Assembly (NCBI GenBank): GCA_014529385.2
Contig: CM043946.1
Coordinates: forward strand, 36,234,558-36,298,557
DNA length: 64,000 nucleotides
Direction of reading: 5' to 3'
Source: Adiantum capillus-veneris
Lineage: Eukaryota > Streptophyta > Polypodiopsida > Polypodiales > Pteridaceae
Positions 21,930-33,025 of the stretch are shown here, in pieces (position 1 is the stretch's first letter; each line of letters opens with the position of its first letter). A model generated the notes under the pieces. It was not told the DNA's origin and made no database searches. It was given only the letters and a program-made list of their open reading frames with translations. The position numbers and the translations under genes are program-made.

Positions 21930-22510
21930 TTAACATTGGATACATGTAGCCTGTACAAAGTCCCAGACTTTGAAACCATGTGCTACCACTAAAGAACCTT
22001 TGGTGATATCCCATGAACTATCACCAAATGTGCAGTAATATCCTACATCATCCAAATGTCCTGTACTAATCAAGCTTTTGGTAAGCTTCGGCACACGTCT
22101 CACATTCTTGAGCATGAATGAAGAACCATTCTGGAATTTCAGCTACACATCACTGACACCAACTATGTCACAAGCAAAATCATTGCCAAGATGAAAACGA
22201 CCTTTACGGGCTACGTCATATGTACTGTACCACTCTCTGTGAGGAGTCACATGAAATGATGCACCTGAGTCAATAACCCAATCCTGTAAAGCATAGTCAT
22301 CAATGGCAACCAAAAATGTTGAATCCATGGCAGATGTGAGATAAATATCTCCATCAGAATCTTCAACAAGAACATTGTTGATCTCTTCAATCTTTATACT
22401 GCTTTTCTTAGTCTTGCCTTCTTTTGACTTCTTGTCTTTACCTTTCTCTTGTTTCCACTTTCGACAGTCTTTCTTCATATGACCCTTTTTGTGACAATGA
22501 TAGCACTCAA
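21930..22510 (-). pseudogene. copia-2: end of gag (zinc knuckle) and protease
   Basis: The knuckle CYHCHKKGHMKKDC is at about 22497-22456. A lysine-rich linker follows, then the protease active site WVIDSGASFHVTPH (about 22284-22243). The copia continuation LKNVRRVPKLTKSLISTGHL lies at about 22112-22053. A stop falls at about 22143, where the frame passes from VSDV to the next piece. Confidence 0.85.
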
Positions 22511-22568
22511 TGTCTTTTCTGCCACGTGATTTTCTATGAGATTTTCCTCTCTGATTTTGCTTGCCCTT

Positions 22569-23204
22569 TTATTGTGATTGATCACGAACAACAAGAGCAT
22601 TGCTAGTACCATGAGAAGTATCAAGATTGTTCCTGCTAACCGCTTCAGTAAGCAAATTGCCCTCAACATCAGCATATGCTAAACCATCAGGAGGTGCTGA
22701 GTTACTTATGGTTGTGCAAAAAGTATCCCAACTTTCTGGCAATGTAACTAGCAAGAACATTGCTTTGATTGAATTGTCAAAATTGACTCCCTGCGTAGAA
22801 AGTTGACTGAAAATTGTGTTCAACTCATTGAGATGGTTGCACATGGGTGTACCCTCATCCATCTTCAAATCAACTAATTTTTTCAGCCAATAAACCTGTG
22901 ATGTTGCACTTTGCTTCTCATACAGGTCACATAACTTCTTCCATAGCTCATAACTAGTCTTTTCCATGTTCACATTGAAGTACACATTCTTTGACTAAGT
23001 CAGCATGATGGTGGACCTGGAAAGCTCATCCAACTCCTGCCAAGCATACTCATCCATATCCTCTGGATTTATCCCTTTCATCTTTATCGGTCGGATCTAC
23101 TTCTTCTGTACTAAGACATTGTAAATTTGTTCCTTCCAAGATGGGAACTTAGTGCCATCTAACTTCTCAATGTTGAACAAAGTGTTCTCCAATGATGAAG
23201 CCAT
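22569..23204 (-). pseudogene. copia-2: Gag N-terminal part
   Basis: The start is ATG at 23204 (MASSLENTLFNIEKLDGTKF), aligned with copia-3 Gag. A stop near 23098 and another near 22993 break the first third. From 22985 the frame is open with ELWKKLCDLYEKQSATSQVY, CNHLNELNTIFSQLSTQGV and TLPESWDTFCTTISNSAPPD, the gag-polypeptide (UBN2) pattern of copia elements. Confidence 0.85.
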
Positions 23205-23977
23205 CACTCAAGAAGGAACAAAAGTAATAGATCCGCTGCACTAAAGAAGGTGATAGAAAACCTGAAAATTTTCAACAGAGTCTCCCCTGCAAAACTGACT
23301 TCTGAACCCAAAACAAATGTGTACAATGACTGAAATTCTGATCAAAGTGGCTAAACCGGCAAGATAGAATCTCAAAGAACTGTCATTGTCAATGTCTCCA
23401 ACTCTAGAAGAGTGTCTCTGACCAACTGAACACTGTCAAACGCATACGCATAAAGATGACAGCAATGCCAACAATGGCGGGTCAGCAGTTGCACACCAAT
23501 ACTGCATTAACCACATAAACATACATCCTATGTTGATGCTGAAACTATGGGGATGTCGGGGGCTTGCTCCAAAACCTGTATCACCAAAGGATCTCCACAT
23601 TTGAGAATCCCCCAGCTCAATAAAACCTTACCACGACCCTCAACAATAGGCTTTGCATATTTCTATCACAATACATAAACCGCATAAGATCTTACATCAA
23701 CCACAGAAACCCTCTTCTATAACCACAGCGCCGGTTGTCTTATTTAACAGACCCTCAAGACCTTAAATCAAACATGCATGTGACAGGCATTGCAGAATGA
23801 GTCTGCAACGAAAAACCTGTACATAGACCATTATTTTACATGTCCACAACCAGGGACAACCAATTCTATGTCTAAAGTACGCTTCGACTATAGTATTTGA
23901 AGCATTAGTCAAAGCTAGATCATTCAAACAAACCAGAGCATGCTAGACTTAAAAAATCCAAATATGGCAAAAATTTT

Positions 23978-24427
23978 CAAAACCAAGCTTATTAAATCCA
24001 AAGACATATCCATTGATGAACCTGGCCTCCTTCAATTAAAATTTTAAAACCACGCTTTCTCAACTCCATGGCCTAGGAGCAGCCAGAGTTAAAATAGAAG
24101 CCACAATATGAAAATTTGCTCAAACATAAGCCACAGCCTAAAAAGTTCTCAGGCTTCAACCCAAGGCAGAAGGGGTAAACAGACTAGAAATGAGCTTTTA
24201 TAGATGAAGTCACCAAAACCCAATCATGTATACCCAAATCAGTTAGGCAAAGAAATCAAAGGACCACTTCAAAACCAAGCTCATTAAATCCAAAGACATA
24301 TCCATTGATGAAACTGGCCTCCTTCGATTTAAAATTTCAAAACCATGCTTTTTCAACTCCATAGCCAGGAGCAGCCAAAGTAAAAAGAGCAGCCATAATC
24401 TGAAAAGTGCTCAAACATAAGCCAAAG
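23978..24427. repeat. Direct repeat, about 155 bp, offset 292 bp
   Basis: CAAAACCAAGCT(T/C)ATTAAATC at 23978 recurs at 24270, and similarity continues for roughly 155 bp (to about 24134 and 24427) with several substitutions and small indels. There is no coding content. The sequence between the copies shares no obvious similarity with them. Confidence 0.8.
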
Positions 24428-25425
24428 TCTGATAGATCAATCATGCCAACTGGTTAAAGCAATTATCCAATCAAGAGCTAGCACCCTTCCAAAAGCCTCA
24501 TAAAATCATAGTGACACAACATTAGAAATTTTCTAAATTTGAGTTTTGAGTGAAATATAAAACCTGTGGAGTAGAAGCATTCCAAATTGTGTCCGGGGAA
24601 ATTCATAGCCAAGAACATTTTCATTCACTCTATCTCTCTCTCCCTCTTTTCAAAAAAACAAAACCAAGTCTAAGTGAGGGAACACACATCCCTCACATGT
24701 ATATGTAGGGGTTGAAGGAAACCATGCAGAGTTGTAGCCCAGTGCCCTGCCAGTCTATAAAGCAAGGGGCTAGATGCTGAGAATGATTGATTGAAGGGGG
24801 TATTGAGGTCACACGTCCATGAAGAGGTAAATCATATCCTGCAAAGGGGATCCACTTGAAGGGTCAATGAGTTTAAGTATCCACCAAGGCACAAGACATA
24901 GTGATGTACACCCAGTAGATGCGGAAAGGGTTTTTCACAGGAATCAAGGGAGATAGCTAGGCATATGATCATCATAACGACGGCAGGGCACCATCTCTTA
25001 GGTATCTTGACCAAATTGAATCCCTGATTCTCGCAAAGGAATGAAGCAAAATGGGGTTAAAAAACCCTAGTGAGAGTCATATTAAGGGGTTCATCTCATT
25101 GGGTAAGCATGGTAACCAATAGGTGAGGGGTTCACCAGATAAATTCTTATGGTAGACAACTATAATCATCCCACTGTTTTATGCATGGTTAATGTATGCC
25201 AGATGCGGCTTTAAAGGGCCAATAGATGCCTTGATGATGCTAAAAAAAGAGTATGCCTAAAGTGTGCACAGATGGGAGTTTATGATCTAGAATTGCAGTG
25301 CTTGGACTGCTTTACTAGCCTGTCTTTACGGCTCATCGATTGGAGCTACGGTGCAAAGATCCGTACCGGATTGTGAAACTGCAGCTTCCTGAGGCGAGAG
25401 AAATGAAGTGAATGCATGCTCTTGA
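24428..25425. other. No recognisable gene
   Basis: The stretch has only short unrelated open frames on both strands and a small CT-rich run near 24634-24650. No LTR end, TIR or RNA gene was seen. The far end leads into the PPR relic. Confidence 0.5.
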
Positions 25426-25429
25426 AGTG

Positions 25430-26360
25430 CTCACTTTGTGGAGCACATAGATCTTTTCAGATCAGCAATCAAAGATCTGGTTGCCAAGGTATTAGTAGTT
25501 TAAGTTTCATTGGGGACAGGTTCCGTAAGGGTTTGGTCAGTGTGCGATCTGGTGACTTGGACTTCGTCCAGGTTTTGGAATGCGGTAAAGTAGCATTTTG
25601 CCCAAAATGTCATCTCCTGCAGTGCTTTGATAATGGGTTTCTAGAGTTGTGATCAGGACTATAGTGGACGGTATGTATGCAAAATATGGTAATTTAACAA
25701 TGCTTGGCCGGGATGTACCCTAAAGGTTATTCTTGGAAATGCCTAGTGCTTGAAGAGCTTCATGTCTGGAATGTCATCTCTTGGAATGCAATGAATGCAG
25801 GATAAACCCAACAGAGGTAGGGCCAAGAAGCTGGCTATTTTCAACAGGTGCAAAGAGAGGACAACTCTCCAAATGAAATCACATATGGTTGAATCTTGAA
25901 GGCAAGAGGTACCATGCAAAACATTGGCATGGGCAACAAAAACTCACAATGATATTGTCAGTCGAGGGATATTGTGAAAAGATGTCGTGCGAGGCAATGC
26001 CTTGGTTGACATGTAACCTAATGTGGTGCCCATAGTACGGGAGCACATTGAGTTCTTGTTGATGATCTCATTGCAGATGCTTGGCAATGCTTTGGTCGAT
26101 ATGTATGCAAAATTATGTGATGCCCTTACAAAGATGAAAGGCTGCCACATTGAAGCTTAAGGCGACCCAAAGCTAAGGGGCTAGTGGCCGCCCGCCAAGT
26201 AAAAGGCCACCCAAGAGGGTTTTTAATAAGGGAAAATGGGAGCACATTGAGTTCTTGTTGATGATCTCATTGCAGGTGCTTGGCAATGCTTTGGTCGATA
26301 TGTATGCAAAATTATGTGATGCCCTTACAAAGATGAAAGGCTGCCACATTGAAGCTTAAG
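25430..26360 (+). pseudogene. PPR (pentatricopeptide repeat) protein relic
   Basis: PPR proteins are helical-repeat RNA-binding proteins, mostly of plastids and mitochondria. Scattered motifs survive in changing frames. GMYAKYGNLTM is at about 25672. VLEELHVWNVISWNAMNAG (about 25747-25803) is a good PPR/L-motif end. FQQVQREDNSPNEITYG follows (about 25844). RGNALVDM is at about 26001, and LGNALVDMYAKLCDALTKMK lies near 26079, repeated near 26278 by a tandem duplication. Stops are frequent. The motif style is that of the large plant PLS-type PPR families. No intact frame exceeds one motif or so. Confidence 0.7.
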
Positions 26361-26439
26361 GCGACCCAAAGCTAAGGGGCTAGTGGCCGCCCGCCAAGTA
26401 AAAGGCCACCCAAGAGGGTTTTTAATAAGGGCAAATGGG
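26042..26439. repeat. 199-bp tandem duplication inside the PPR relic
   Basis: AGCACATTGAGTTCTTGTTG at 26042 recurs at 26241. The two 199-bp copies are head-to-tail and differ at very few sites (GCAGATGC against GCAGGTGC; GGGAAAATGG against GGGCAAATGG). Each contains one GNALVDMYAK motif, so the apparent motif repetition here is recent and not ancestral PPR periodicity. Confidence 0.95.
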
Positions 26440-26798
26440 AACATGAAGAAAAGGGAAGGGAGGGCAATGGCGTGGAGAGGCGGGGCGGTAGCACTGCAAG
26501 AGAAAAATAGGCTCGTGCTGGCTGTTTAGGAGCTCGATCGAGCTCGGTCATGAAACAAAAAAGCCTTGTCTTGCCAAGGCACTCCCATTTGGAACCATTT
26601 TTGGCAAGTTTTGTGCCGCTCCATGGTCAGGCTGCCACATCATCAAGGAGTGATTTTTCTGCTCCCTAACAACGACAATGCCGTTGTTGCTAAGGGAGGG
26701 GGCAAGCTTAAAATAGGGGAAGTGACATATATAGAAAAATGTAGGAAAGAGGGAGAAGAGTATTGTGAAGTGTGGAATGGGGATCAAAGGCATACAAG

Positions 26799-26799
<1 letters not shown>

Positions 26800-26895
<96 letters not shown>

Positions 26896-27025
26896 AAGCA
26901 AGAGGAGGAAGAAAGTGTTGGAGGAAAGAAGGAACAAAAGGAGCTCTCGTGCTAGAGCTAGGGAAGGAGAGTTGAAGAAGCAAATTGAACACACAGATCT
27001 CTCGTGCTTGAATAAAGAAAAGAAC

Positions 27026-27072
<47 letters not shown>

Positions 27073-27330
27073 CTTAAGCAAGGAAGAAGGGGAGAAGAAG
27101 GAACTCAACAAGCTGTTGCAGGCAAGAAAGGGAACTCCATCTCTCTCATGCTTGAGCAAGAAGGGAGGAACGACAAGACATAAATGAGGAGAAGCCAAAA
27201 GGGGTGTGCATGAGCAAGGGGAAGACACTCTTTTTCTCTCGCTCTCGAACATAAGCAAGGAGATAACTCTTTCTCTCGTTCTCAAAGCTAAACAAATAAT
27301 TCTCTCTCTCGAGCTGGGTAAGAGAAAGCG
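26800..27330. repeat. CT microsatellites and CT-linked minisatellite
   Basis: (CT)n runs occupy about 26800-26892 and 27029-27069. Between and after them, CT runs alternate with variants of CGTGCTTGAGCAAG-A/G-AGG (near 27003, 27068, 27146, 27240 and 27275), a degenerate minisatellite. Long leucine-serine or arginine-glutamate open frames over it are simple-repeat artefacts. Confidence 0.9.
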
Positions 27331-27643
27331 GTGCAAATATTAGAGTCCAACAACATTCAAAGCAGACAAATTTGACACGGAGGAAATTTTTGATCATTGA
27401 CGACATCCTAAATTTAGTTAATCCTTTTTTATAAATCACGAAGCTATGAATGGCCCAGGTAATTGTAAAGGGAGCCTAAACTCCTAGATTTCAATGAACC
27501 CAAGTGTCGGTGCTGCTAACAGCCCGCCTTGGCTATTGATCAAAATGTACTCAAAGCTTGAATTGATTAATTGAAGTTTACAATGATTGCCATAGCCTTT
27601 TTTACCTGTTGTTCTTATTCTCTCTCGCACCTCTCACAGCCAG

Positions 27644-28523
27644 ATGCCCGATGCCTTCCCGGCTCACATTTCAAACACATTTCCCCCGACATCTGTGGTG
27701 AATCCGACGCGAAACGAGCTGGGGTGGGAGGCTAAGATGGAGATGCCAGAAGAATTGAAACAGTTTATTGACGATTTCAATTCCAATGGATTTGATAAAA
27801 ATTTAGTAGTTGCAGAATTACCAAAAATGATGGAATTAGTTTAGGGATGTCTGCAGGAAGCAAAAGCCATGCAGATAAAAAAGAAAATTGATGATACTGT
27901 AGAGCTAGCACTTGATGCTGTATGGGAGCAGTATCATAATTTTCAATGATATGATCCATAAGGTTTTATTGCATGTTATGAAGCCAAGATAAAGTCCCAA
28001 AATGTTCCAAAAAATCGGATGATTGCAGCTTTTGAAGAGGTTGTAAACTCAGATTTTAAAAGGCAGGTTCAAGAACTCGCAAAAGCATATCCCACACGGT
28101 GGGACTATTTTCAGAGGAATTTATTTGTGAAAGCTCAAGCATTCTAGATATGGAAATAAAAGAGATCATTGAACGACGCCAGGTTGTCTTTAGTAAAGGT
28201 GAAGGGGATCAGATGCAGTTCGTCAACTATGATGAATTTTGGGAACACATTTTTGCAAGAAGCAAAGCTAGAGAAAATGCGAAATTGGAAGTAGCAGATT
28301 CAGTTTTAGAGGAGCATATTATTTGAGCAATGTAGAAAAGGTAAACGATGAATTTAATGCTGAAATAGAATTATATGATTTTTTTTCAAAGATTGCTCAC
28401 ATGGACGCTACCTCCAATAATGGTCTCAGTGAAGAGGTAGACTGTACAGGAAGTGGTTCACAAGTTGCTGACCTTGACATGGGTTATTCTAAAGGAGTTC
28501 ATCAAGCAGATGGGCCTCTATAG
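27644..28523 (+). pseudogene. Unrecognised broken gene, about 290 codons
   Basis: A coding-like stretch runs in one frame from MPDAFPAHISN (27644) through PEELKQFIDDFNSNGFDKNL, ALDAVWEQYHNF, AFEEVVNSDFKRQVQEL and TRWDYFQRNLFVKAQAF, with stops at 27842, 27947, 27959 and 28144. It then continues in two other frames, 28099-28326 (IKEIIERRQVVFSKGEGDQM) and 28323-28523. The residues are mixed polar, soluble and likely helical, with no signal peptide or membrane segment. I recognise no family. It could be a host gene relic or an element-captured fragment. Confidence 0.4.
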
Positions 28524-28610
28524 GATATTACTAAAATTATCAGCACTATAGCCGAGCAATAAAACATGTTTGTTGCAGATGAATGCATAAATAAAGCTAT
28601 TATATACACA

Positions 28611-28821
28611 CCCGCGGGATTCACTCTATATACAAAGAGGAATGCCACCCGCAAGCGGACAACTTTGATAAAACCCCTATATAAAACTCATATTAGGAAA
28701 TATGACCCCTCTTTCTACGCTTATACAACAATCAATGAAGAAAAGTATCATACCCCTATCTTACATATAAAATTTAGGTGTCAGATGATCTAACTGAGAA
28801 AAACTAGTCAAAGAGTGTGTA
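28611..28821 (+). mobile_element. Small TIR transposon, copy C, truncated by gypsy-2
   Basis: It starts CCCGCGGGATTCACTCTATA and follows copy A for about 210 bp (for example TTTGATAAAA, TATGACCCC and AAAACTAGTCAAAGAG). It breaks off at the gypsy-2 LTR start, and the rest of the element is absent downstream. It is more diverged than copies A and B. Confidence 0.85.
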
Positions 28822-29730
28822 TGTTTGACGGACAAAGCAACACGCGGCCGTGGCCAGAAGGACCATATTTTTATGAGAAACCATTGTAAAATTCTTTTGT
28901 AAAGAAGCATCTCTAAGCCGGGAAATTGTCAAGGATGTATGATTATTCTTATGGGAGCAATTGTATATTAGAGAGCCAGTTTTAAGATAGGGGCTTATGG
29001 CCGGACAAGCCATTTTGCAAAGACCTAATCTATAAAGGTCATTTTTTGTAAGTTTTGGATAATCTTTTTGAAGGAGGAGCTGAGAAGACAGCGTACGTTT
29101 GAGAGCTCCTTCTGGTTCAAACTTGTAATCTTCGCCATTGCGGCTATGGTAGTCCAAATTCAGTTTTGATTATTGCCTTGTGTTCCTCTCCTCTTGCTCT
29201 TTCATTCAAGTATAATCATTCAAGATTCGGTGTCGGTTTTTGACTACGTGTTTGAGGCTTTAAATCGTTGTTTTGAGTGTTTATATGCATGTTTTATGTC
29301 TTTTCGACCCTAGGTGGGGCTTTAGGGACCCTAAAACGACCCATTAGAATCAACTGTTCGTTGTTTTTGTTGACTTTGGGACGAACGATCGCGATCGTTG
29401 TACCTCTCCAGAATGCTGTGGCAGTGATAGGATATGATCCTAATAGTCCCTTGAAGCTTCCCTTCAAGTTTCGTGCGATTCCGAGTAGATTTGCATGGTA
29501 AACGGGCATGACGACTGTAGTGCTGGGTAGAAGGACATACTCAGATTACTTGGCGGTGATGCGTTTGATTTACTTGTAGAGTTAGTAGTTGCATCTCTTA
29601 GAGTTCACTTCATTAGGAGTGACAACCTAGTGAGTTTCCATGCCTCATCCGAGTCGCTTCCCCTATATTGATAAATATATTGATGCTTGAGAGCTATGCT
29701 ATGGACGTCCGTCGTGGCGACCCGCAAACA
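28822..29730 (+). repeat. gypsy-2 5' LTR (about 909 bp)
   Basis: It starts TGTTTGACGG and ends CCGCAAACA, giving the short inverted ends TGTTTG/CAAACA, and is directly followed by a TGGCGCC primer site. It contains a 16-bp perfect palindrome AACGATCGCGATCGTT at 29384-29399. There is no second LTR to compare. Minus-strand open frames in it (28804-29157) look accidental. Confidence 0.8.
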
Positions 29731-29749
29731 TTGGCGCCGCTGCCGGGAA
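29731..29749 (+). other. gypsy-2 primer-binding site
   Basis: TTGGCGCCGCTGCCGGGAA follows the LTR end directly. The TGGCGCCG-TGCCGGG pattern is the common plant gypsy primer site, usually assigned to a tRNA-Asp type primer; that assignment is from general knowledge. Confidence 0.8.
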
Positions 29750-31318
29750 ATGCACCTTAGGTGATGAGTGACCGAGTGTGCAGTTAGACTCCTTAAAAAA
29801 GATCAATCCACAAATCCATTTTACACCTCAGTTAGGGCTGCTAGACAAGGGTTTAGAGCCTAGTGGGAGAGCCAGTGGACCGGCCAGATCCTCTCTTAGG
29901 AGATTTAGGGAGCTGTGAGTGAACGTGTTAAAGCATTTTTGCTCTTCAATTTCTCTAATTTCGATTGAGTACTGAAATCACAGCCAAAATCCGTCGTGTT
30001 TGTTTTGTTTGATTCAATTTCTTATGTTTTTTCAGTTCTGTACTTGGGGGCAGGATAAGCAAATCACATTCCAACCAGATTTGGGGCAAAAGTTAGAGTC
30101 GAAAAACTAGAAAACCATAACCTTGGCCAAAAAAGCCATAAGACTCTGAAATTTTGAAAATCTGACCAAACAGGGCTAATATTGATTCAAATCACAAAGT
30201 GGTAGCACAAAACACTAGGAAACACTTGTCAGAGGGAGCAGACAAAATTTCATCAGATTTGGCTCAGGTACTACAATCGCGATCGGTGTGCCTCAATCTC
30301 AGAAGTGTACAAGATTTGACATGTGCCTTCCTGATAAGATTCTAAACAAGTTTGTCTAAAGCAACCACACCCAAAAACATCAAAAATCAAGCGAATTAGG
30401 CCACTTGGGTAAAACTAGCCTGACAGACCCAGAAACTGCAAAATCTTGACTTTTGGTGATCCAAATGCAAAAAGACTTCGGGGATAGCCTTAAAACATCA
30501 GTGTCTACAAGCATGCCAAATTTGGTCTGATTTGTTCTCAGAAGTACGATCGCGATCGGTGTACCTAAGTGCCAGATTTTGACCAGATTTCATATGTGGA
30601 ATCCCCAGGTGTCTACAAACATAAAAGTCTAAAGGACCTAGAGCCAGAAACCTCAAGATACTTGTCAAACCACCTGAATACAGATCCAAGTCAAAAATTG
30701 CTAAACTGGCTTAGAAATTGACTTTCAGTTGACCAAAACACATCAAAACTGGGAAGGAACCATACAAAAGGATAGCATGTACACAGGACAACCCCTGGTA
30801 TCTTTCAAATCCCAAATCAAACATCAAAATCCAGTCAAACCGATAAATTTGGGAGAAACAGGCACTTCCAACCAAGAAATGGTAAAAACTTGACTTTTTT
30901 GAGTCCAAATACAAAAGTGTTTGGCAGGTAGTCTTAAAATAGCCTAGTGAACAAGCTGGTAAAGTTTCATCTGATTTGGGCTCAGAAGTACGATCGCGAT
31001 CGGTGTACCTCTGGCCCATATCTAGCTCATTTTTGACATGTTCATAGACCTAGGTTACACAAGATACCAGGAGTTTTCAAAACTCAAATTGGACATATTG
31101 TCAATAATCTACAAGAAAAATTGTGTTGAGATCATTTTGAAGTGTTGAATCTGCTAAGATTTGGAATGATACAGTGATAACATAGCCATCCAGTGTATTC
31201 ATTTGCAGAGGCCGGTCAAGTAACAGTCCAGTAACAGTCCATGCAGTCGCCGGAATTGGAAGATCTCTCCATCTCCAAGTAAGAGGTTTGGATTCAGTCA
31301 GTAAATCCCACTTTCTTC
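29750..31318 (+). other. gypsy-2 untranslated leader with repeated palindromes
   Basis: No convincing ORF lies in about 1.57 kb between PBS and gag. Related passages recur: ...GATTTG(G/T)-x-CTCAGAAGTACGATCGCGATCGGTGTACCT appears at 30535-30571 and 30980-31012, with a weaker copy at about 30262-30292. The palindrome CGATCGCGATCG is at 30547-30558 and 30991-31002; CAATCGCGATCG is at 30274-30285. Other shared phrases are TTGACTTTT and TCTTAAAA or CCTTAAAACAT. The leader thus consists partly of diverged tandem repeats. Confidence 0.7.
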
Positions 31319-33025
31319 ATGTTTTTGAGATCCGGAAAACAAATCAACACCAAACACCTAAATTTAGCAGATCAAATGAGTGTCGCGTCAATGGAGGAGA
31401 GTGTAAACCAAGGGATAGTACGACCGTTAGAGCCGATACTTGAAGAAGTCATTTCCAATACTTCTTCAGAGAGATCTTCCAAGTACTTCACAGAACACTT
31501 GGGGCAAATAAAACTAAACGGGAGAGAAAACATGGCAGCAGGACCATCAGACCCCTCGGCCACACTAAAGCTATTGTTCATCAAGTATCAATATGACAAC
31601 AAGCAAGGTGCCAAGATATACAAAGATGGTATGGACCGCTACTGTGTGAAAATAGAAGATAGACCAAGCGAGTTCAGGGACTTAGTGCCTGTGAGCTATA
31701 GCGGAGACAGGTACCTAGATGATGAGGGTATCATGTATTTGGTAGTCCTAAATCCTAACATTGTAGACAAGTGGGGATTGATGGGCACAAAAGCCAAAAT
31801 AGATGAGGAACATGAGGAAAGGGCTCCAACAATGAGCTTACCGAATGCGAGATGAAGGCGAGAAAGCGAAACGATGCGAATCAACACGGATAATGTCTAC
31901 TTGGGGTTATACAAGTATAATAATGGAGAGTAAGATCTCTATTATAGATGCAAGGAACCCTACGTCGGGGAGATGACTGAGCGGAAAAGACTTTATGTCT
32001 TCACCTACACCGAGGGAGCGGAAATGAAAATTGCCGCATATGACAAGTATGGAAGACGATATGCAGCAATCGATAAAAAAGAATTGGAGGGATATACGTA
32101 CTTTGGGGGACGACTTCACCAGTACTATGTCACTCCAAGCCCTCTTAGACCAGCACCTACAACTGTTGTGCCAGAACCGTTGACCACAGGTGGAGGGAGG
32201 ACTCATGTAGCTGATTCTTTCAGTCGACCTCATTATTCGATGCCAAGCCCCATGGGAACATTACATTCCAGAGAATCGATGGCTATGAATCGAGGTAGTA
32301 TGGTTCCTATCTCTACACATACGGTTGTACGTCTGACATTTGCAGCCATCCCATCACATTTACCTCCTAGTAGTAGATTTGGGGCGGGTGAGCCAACGAG
32401 AGCAACCTACGACCTCCCTGATGTACGAGAATGATTAAGTCGAGACATGGGAGCAATGAGATTGACCGCAGACCATAGACGGATCAGACCATCCCAAGTA
32501 GCGAAGTGCATGCTGAAGAAGTATAGCGGCTCGGGGGATCCATACGCACATGTATTGCTCTTCAAGCAAGTCTTAAGAGCGAAACAGATCACTGATTTCC
32601 ATCCTCAATACGAGGGATTCGGGCTGACCTTGGAAGGGACGGCCTTAACATGGTTTCAACCTTTAAACCCTGAAACTTGTCCGAATATTGAACATGTATT
32701 GCGCGAGTTCGCAGAAGAATTCTCAAAACGGGGTATAAAGCATAATACTGTATCGCAGATATACGCTTTTAAACAAAGGGAGAATGAAAAAGTGAAGGAA
32801 GCAACCTTGAGATTCAAGCAATACATTGAGAGATGCCCGAGAAGAGAATTACCGCAGGACGAGAGATTGTTTGTGCTCTTTGTTGAAGGACTTAGGAATG
32901 AAACCTTGAAAAAGGACCTTCACTTGAAAGCCTGTAGCACATTTCAGCAGTTACAAGGGAAGCATTATATCTTGTCGACAACTGCAAAGAATATGGGGAA
33001 GTGTCCGAGGATACTAATTCAATAG
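31319..33025 (+). pseudogene. gypsy-2: Gag N-terminal and capsid region, in-frame stops
   Basis: One frame runs from ATG 31319 (MFLRSGKQINTKHL) to 33025, with stops at about 31853, 31931 and 32432. The capsid-type gag domain is in the last part (GFGLTLEGTALTWFQPLNPE, FAEEFSKRGIKHNTVSQIYA, LRFKQYIERCPRRELPQDER). The N-terminal portion of about 370 codons is long for a gypsy Gag and has a proline/serine-rich centre. A frameshift near 33001-33025 moves the reading to the next frame. Confidence 0.8.

Larger units (their letters stand above)
18986..23900 (-). mobile_element. copia-2: decayed Ty1/copia element, minus strand
   Basis: Reading on the minus strand, the order is leader, gag, protease, integrase, RT, RNase H, polypurine tract and 3' LTR. 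It is closely related to copia-3: the leader piece GAGCTGGGGGATTCTCAAAT (about 23602-23621) and the LTR start TGTTGGGGT are shared. A matching 5' LTR or TGGTATCAGAGC primer site was not found upstream, so that end is lost or too diverged; the leader homology fades by about 23.8-23.9 kb. Many frameshifts make the element inactive. Confidence 0.85.

Noticed and set aside
26765-27187. Open frames with long leucine-serine or arginine-glutamate runs
   Set aside because: They are translations of (CT)n and (GA)n microsatellites, open in several frames at once on both strands.
28804-29157. 117-codon minus-strand frame
   Set aside because: Falls inside the gypsy-2 LTR and crosses the boundary with the small transposon; no motif.
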